DNA of 64,000 bases, taken from Pleodorina starrii (Eukaryota > Chlorophyta > Chlorophyceae > Chlamydomonadales > Volvocaceae). The notes under the pieces are model-generated. The model was not told the origin of the DNA and did no database searches. It was given only the letters and a program-made list of their open reading frames with translations. The DNA lies in contig BRXU01000020.1 of assembly GCA_030267565.1 (NCBI GenBank), positions 372,001-436,000 on the forward strand, written 5' to 3'. Position numbers and translations under genes: made by a program. This document shows, in pieces, positions 25,401 through 31,400 of this stretch. The stretch's first letter is position 1, and each line of letters starts with the position of its first letter.

Positions 25401-28400
25401 AAATGCCTCATTCCGCGGGTGTGTGTATATATGGCCCACCGCAAACTTTTGCAGTTTCGTTTGTGCTGTTGGGCGGTTGCGGCCAACAGATCGCGAGTGG
25501 GCAGAGTTCATGTCCCTAGGACTGAGCGAAAATGTCCCTGCTGCGTTGCGGATGGTCAAATAGAGGACGAGAAGCATGTCCTAATGGAGTGCCCTGCTTA
25601 TAGTAGCATCCGCGCGGATGAAGGGTTTCCTCAATTCGAGGGTATGGAGGAAGCGATGAGATGGGATCCTCCCCGTTTGGCGAAGAGGCTTGAGCGCATC
25701 TGGGCCCACCGCAACTCAATGGTCGATTTGGCCGCTAGTATCCCCTTCTCCTGCATGGGCGGTGTTTCTACTGTCGTGCTTTTAGGCGTTTTAGTTCCCT
25801 TGGGCCCTCGGCTCGTATGGATTTTTGTTCATGAGAGGGGCACGCACCCCCAACCATGTAACAAACACACACACATATGTGCTTGCAGGAAGAACGGCCG
25901 CCCAAGCCAGGCCTTGCCGGTTACGTTCACAAACCCGCTGTACCCCACCGTAAGCCTTAAGAGGTAGGTGAGCTAACACAGCCACGCACGTACCGCTAAA
26001 TCTCAACCAGCACTTGCATCCCGCCCCACCCCAATGCCCGCCCTACCGCACCGCTCCCCACCCCAATGCCCGCCCACCCTTTGTCACGACACTCTGTAAG
26101 ATTTAAGTGGCATAGGAACCTGCAATTGTACTGTAGACTGGTATAGGTGACGTGAGCGTGTTGGGCAGGCCTCATCGGGCCTTTCTATCCTAGCCGGGCC
26201 TAGGGATTCTGCCATACTGGATCACAAGCGGCACTCAGCATCCACCCAGGCAGTAATCACCGAGGTGTCGGCACTCGGATCCCGTCTCCGGAGTAGATTC
26301 CGCGATGTTCCCCCATGCTTGACCGAGGCGGGGTATGGTAGAGCGTACAATCCAGGCTTTCAACGAACACGCTCTGTCAATTACGCAGTGTGTCGTGACA
26401 CCTTCGTTCCTTATCAAGATCCTTCGCATGAATAAATGGATTAGTTACCTTTCCCCGAACTCCCGTGTTCTCGCTGCATGTAATCCCTACGTCTTATACC
26501 AACCTGCCTACCTGACTGCAGCCCGGGCGCCAAGGTGTCCGTAAACTTCGGACAGAGCCCCTTCGTCTTTGACATCGAGCCGTACAAGGCAAGTATGTAG
26601 TGATGACCTGCGTGCATACATCTCTCCAAACGCATATGTGTTTTCATGAGAAATCATCGTTCGTTACACACAAAGGGTACCTGCAAGCAATGAAAGCCGT
26701 CCTTATTCGGTAGGTAGGCCGGGTGAGGGCCGGCTACCGCGAAAGCTATCGCTAAGGCCTTAATGCCCACAGCCTCGCAGCAACCACCCTAAGTAGCTAC
26801 AAAACCCGAAAATCACTCCTCCACGCCTTCGCGGACACCTTAACTGGCACCATGTGCCGTACCAACGCCCTTATGAGGGCACAACTCCTCTGAGTTCACA
26901 GACAAGGGGTTGGTGTCGGCTTCCTTGAAGCCGGAAAAAGGGCGGGGCCCCGTTCAATCCGTACGGGTTAAGTTGAGTGCTAGGGCGAAAGTGTGGACAG
27001 TCCTGCTGATATATAGCCAGAGCTTTATCCCCGAAATGCCTGCTTGCGGAGTCGTCAGCAAGGCCTGCCGGCGCCGCGCGAATCACGTCATCCCGCCGGG
27101 TGCATGAGCGCATCGATCGATACGGCATCATTTCCAAAGCGAGCGGCGAGGGCGTCAAGTGTGAGAGTGTCCTGACAGTCCTGCTGATAGACAGCCAGAG
27201 CTTTATATCCGAAATGCCTGCGGCTTGAGCAATCCACCCCATGTTCAGCATCGCGCTCCGTCTCGGCACTGTGCAACTCTTCCCGCGAGCGCATTGGCTT
27301 AAGTAACATGACAGTAGACGTGGATTGTATCATTCACATATCACGCAGGCTGACTTGCCAATAGAAGGACAGCGGAACTGTTTGCGAGGGTCGCGACGAC
27401 GTGCAGTTGCCGACGAGAGTGCACAGCAGGCTTCGCTACCGAGGTATCCGCCGTATCGTAGAGCAGGCTTGACAACTTTAACATTAGGACAGGACTGTAG
27501 AAGTCCCCTAGGTTGCCGACTGGACTTGTCGGGCGGCCCGCAGAAGAGCGCCGCATCGTGCGTGCATCGGCGGCTTGGCGTCCAACAACCAGCATTTTGC
27601 CCCTCATGGTTTGCATCTTGCAACCTTTGTAATAGCAATATGCGTCAAGACGATCGGACCGGCTAGCAGAGCTGCTGTGGTGTGGTCGCGGGAAGAATGT
27701 TTGCAATGCAAACATAGTTTGTCTCCGAAACGAAGATTCATTTCACGCCGTCATGTCAGAATTCCACCTTAAGGAACGATGACTCTTCTGGAATTAATTA
27801 TAGGCCGAGAGGTGATGGTTTGACCTCGGCCTCGGTCCATGGAGACTGCCAAACTGGTTTGTACTCATGCGATGTTGGGTTCCAATAATAAATTTACCGT
27901 GCAATAAAGAATGTAATCTTTTACTTATGCAGCCTTTCCGTTGGCCGAAAGTCTGCACTTGTCCAATTACCCAGAACCCAGAACCCAGAACCCACGGACA
28001 TGGGCAATCCTACAGGGCGGGGCCCCCCTGGGCGCTTCGCGCTGGGGCCCCGCCCAAAAACCTTGGTTTTCTAGCGTTGCACTCAGAAAACCTTCAGTTT
28101 TCATGAGAAATCATCGTTCGTTACACACAAAGGGTACCTGCAAGCAATGAAAGCCGTCCTTATTCGGTAGGTAGGCCGGGTGAGGGCCGGCTACCGCGAA
28201 ACTTTAATAATCGAGGGAGGCGGGTAAAGCCAATCAACCCCCTGTCGCAGACAGGCCGATTTTCGTACCCCACGCCCTTAAGAGGGCCACGGCCGCAAGC
28301 TAGGGCTTGCGCCGACCACGCACACCGAGGCTTGTGCCCCACCGCCCTTAAGAGGGCCACGGCCGCAAGCTAGGGCTTGTGCCGACCACACACACCGAGG

Positions 28401-31400
28401 CTTGTGCCCCACCGCCCTTAAGAGGGCTACGGCCGCAAGCTAGGGCTTGCGCCGACCACGCACACCGAGGCTTGTGCCCCACCGCCCTTAAGAGGGCTAC
28501 GGCCGCAAGCTAGGGCTTGCGCCGACCACGCACACCGAGGCTTGCACCCCACCGCCCTTAAGAGGGCCACGGCCGCAAGCTAAGGCTTGTGCCGACCACA
28601 CACACCGAGGCTTGTGCCCCACCGCCCTTAAGAGGGCTACGGCCGCAAGCTAGGGCTTGCGCCGACCACGCACACCGAGGCTTGTGCCCCACCGCCCTTA
28701 AGAGGGCTACGGCCGCAAGCTAGGGCTTGCGCCGACCACGCACACCGAGGCTTGCACCCCACCGCCCTTAAGAGGGCCACGGCCGCAAGCTAAGGCTTGT
28801 GCCGACCACACACACCGAGGCTTGTGCCCCACCGCCCTTAAGAGGGCTACGGCCGCAAGCTAGGGCTTGCGCCGACCACGCACACCGAGGCTTGTGCCCC
28901 ACCGCCCTTAAGAGGGCTACGGCCGCAAGCTAGGGCTTGCGCCGACCACGCACACCGAGGCTTGCACCCCACCGCCCTTAAGAGGGCCACGGCCGCAAGC
29001 TAAGGCTTGCGCCGACCCAAGCCCAATGATGTCCGCTACTTCGGCGGGTTCGGGCACTCCTTGGCCCAGTGGCCCATGGCGTTGCACTTGTAACACGGCC
29101 CCTTGGGAGCCTTCGGCGCCGACGGCCCCGCCGCAGCCGCCACCTGCGCCGGTTGCGCCTTCCCGGGGGGCTTAGCAACCTTCCGGCTCTCAGCTGCGGC
29201 CTTGATGGCCTTCTTCAGCGCCTTCTGCTCTTCCTCCGTGGCCGCGTAGGGCGTTCCCCGCATCTGGCCCACGACATCCCACCCGTGGTGGTGCGCGATG
29301 ACCAGCTCTTTTGCCTGCTGCTCGAAGACTTCTTGCGTCTTGCGAACCGCCTCCTCCATCGCCTCCGCGCGCTCCGCCCGGTTAGCCGCGGGAGCATCAA
29401 CGACCGCGCGCCACTTGAGCTGCACGTCTGCGAACACGTCGTGTAAGTGAACCAGACGCTGCCGCTGTCCGATGAGCGACTTGTTCCCTTTGCCCTCTGA
29501 GGCAGCGAAGTCGCAATCGTAGTCCGGCAGGACCATGCGTAGCCTCTTTGGGGCCGGCTCCACTCTCTCCCGCTGTTCAAGCAGCATTCGCTGTGTCAAT
29601 AAATGGAGGAGCTGCTGGTGCTCGCGCACCGCATCCATGTACTGCGCGTAAGCCTCGCGTAGCTGCCCGGTCAAAATTTTTCCCGGATCCGTCACAAGTT
29701 GCACCTTTGCAGCTTTGACATTTTTGTGTTCCAAAAGAGCGTTAAGACGCTTCGATGCTTCCTCTACGAGAGAGCCCAGCTGGTCGGACGCAAGGTCAAT
29801 GTCCATTGTTAAAATTTATGGTGAGGGCCGGCTACCGCGAAAGCTATCGCTAAGGCCTTAATGCCCACAGCCTCGCAGCAACCACCCTAAGTAGCTACAA
29901 AACCCGAAAATCACTCCTCCACGCCTTCGCGGACACCTTAACTGGCACCATGTGCCGTACCAACGCCCTTATGAGGGCACAACTCCTCTGAGTTCACAGA
30001 CAAGGGGTTGGTGTCGGCTTCCTTGAAGCCGGAAAAAGGGCGGGGCCCCGTTCAATCCGTACGGGTTAAGTTGAGTGCTAGGGCGAAAGTGTGGACAGTC
30101 CTGCTGATATATAGCCAGAGCTTTATCCCCGAAATGCCTGCTTGCGGAGTCGTCAGCAAGGCCTGCCGGCGCCGCGCGAATCACGTCATCCCGCCGGGTG
30201 CATGAGCGCATCGATCGATACGGCATCATTTCCAAAGCGAGCGGCGAGGGCGTCAAGTGTGAGAGTGTCCTGACAGTCCTGCTGATAGACAGCCAGAGCT
30301 TTATATCCGAAATGCCTGCGGCTTGAGCAATCCACCCCATGTTCAGCATCGCGCTCCGTCTCGGCACTGTGCAACTCTTCCCGCGAGCGCATTGGCTTAA
30401 GTAACATGACAGTAGACGTGGATTGTATCATTCACATATCACGCAGGCTGACTTGCCAATAGAAGGACAGCGGAACTGTTTGCGAGGGTCGCGACGACGT
30501 GCAGTTGCCGACGAGAGTGCACAGCAGGCTTCGCTACCGAGGTATCCGCCGTATCGTAGAGCAGGCTTGACAACTTTAACATTAGGACAGGACTGTAGAA
30601 GTCCCCTAGGTTGCCGACTGGACTTGTCGGGCGGCCCGCAGAAGAGCGCCGCATCGTGCGTGCATCGGCGGCTTGGCGTCCAACAACCAGCATTTTGCCC
30701 CTCATGGTTTGCATCTTGCAACCTTTGTAATAGCAATATGCGTCAAGACGATCGGACCGGCTAGCAGAGCTGCTGTGGTGTGGTCGCGGGAAGAATGTTT
30801 GCAATGCAAACATAGTTTGTCTCCGAAACGAAGATTCATTTCACGCCGTCATGTCAGAATTCCACCTTAAGGAACGATGACTCTTCTGGAATTAATTATA
30901 GGCCGAGAGGTGATGGTTTGACCTCGGCCTCGGTCCATGGAGACTGCCAAACTGGTTTGTACTCATGCGATGTTGGGTTCCAATAATAAATTTACCGTGC
31001 AATAAAGAATGTAATCTTTTACTTATGCAGCCTTTCCGTTGGCCGAAAGTCTGCACTTGTCCAATTACCCAGAACCCAGAACCCAGAACCCACGGACATG
31101 GGCAATCCTACAGGGCGGGGCCCCCCTGGGCGCTTCGCGCTGGGGCCCCGCCCAAAAACCTTGGTTTTCTAGCGTTGCACTCAGAAAACCTTCAGTTTTC
31201 ATGAGAAATCATCGTTCGTTACACACAAAGGGTACCTGCAAGCAATGAAAGCCGTCCTTATTCGGTAGGTAGGCCGGGTGAGGGCCGGCTACCGCGAAAC
31301 TTTAATAATCGAGGGAGGCGGGTAAAGCCAATCAACCCCCTGTCGCAGACAGGCCGATTTTCGTACCCCACGCCCTTAAGAGGGCCACGGCCGCAAGCTA

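Noticed and set aside
26871..27715. Small frames in the Helentron-like elements (for example a helix-turn-helix-like GWIAQAAGISDIKLW stretch) as a transposase gene
   Set aside because: Frames are short, interrupted and differ between copies; no Rep, helicase or DDE motif. Kept only as a remark.
28270..29012. CRISPR array
   Set aside because: The 70-bp units are contiguous without unique spacers and sit inside a retroelement of a eukaryote.
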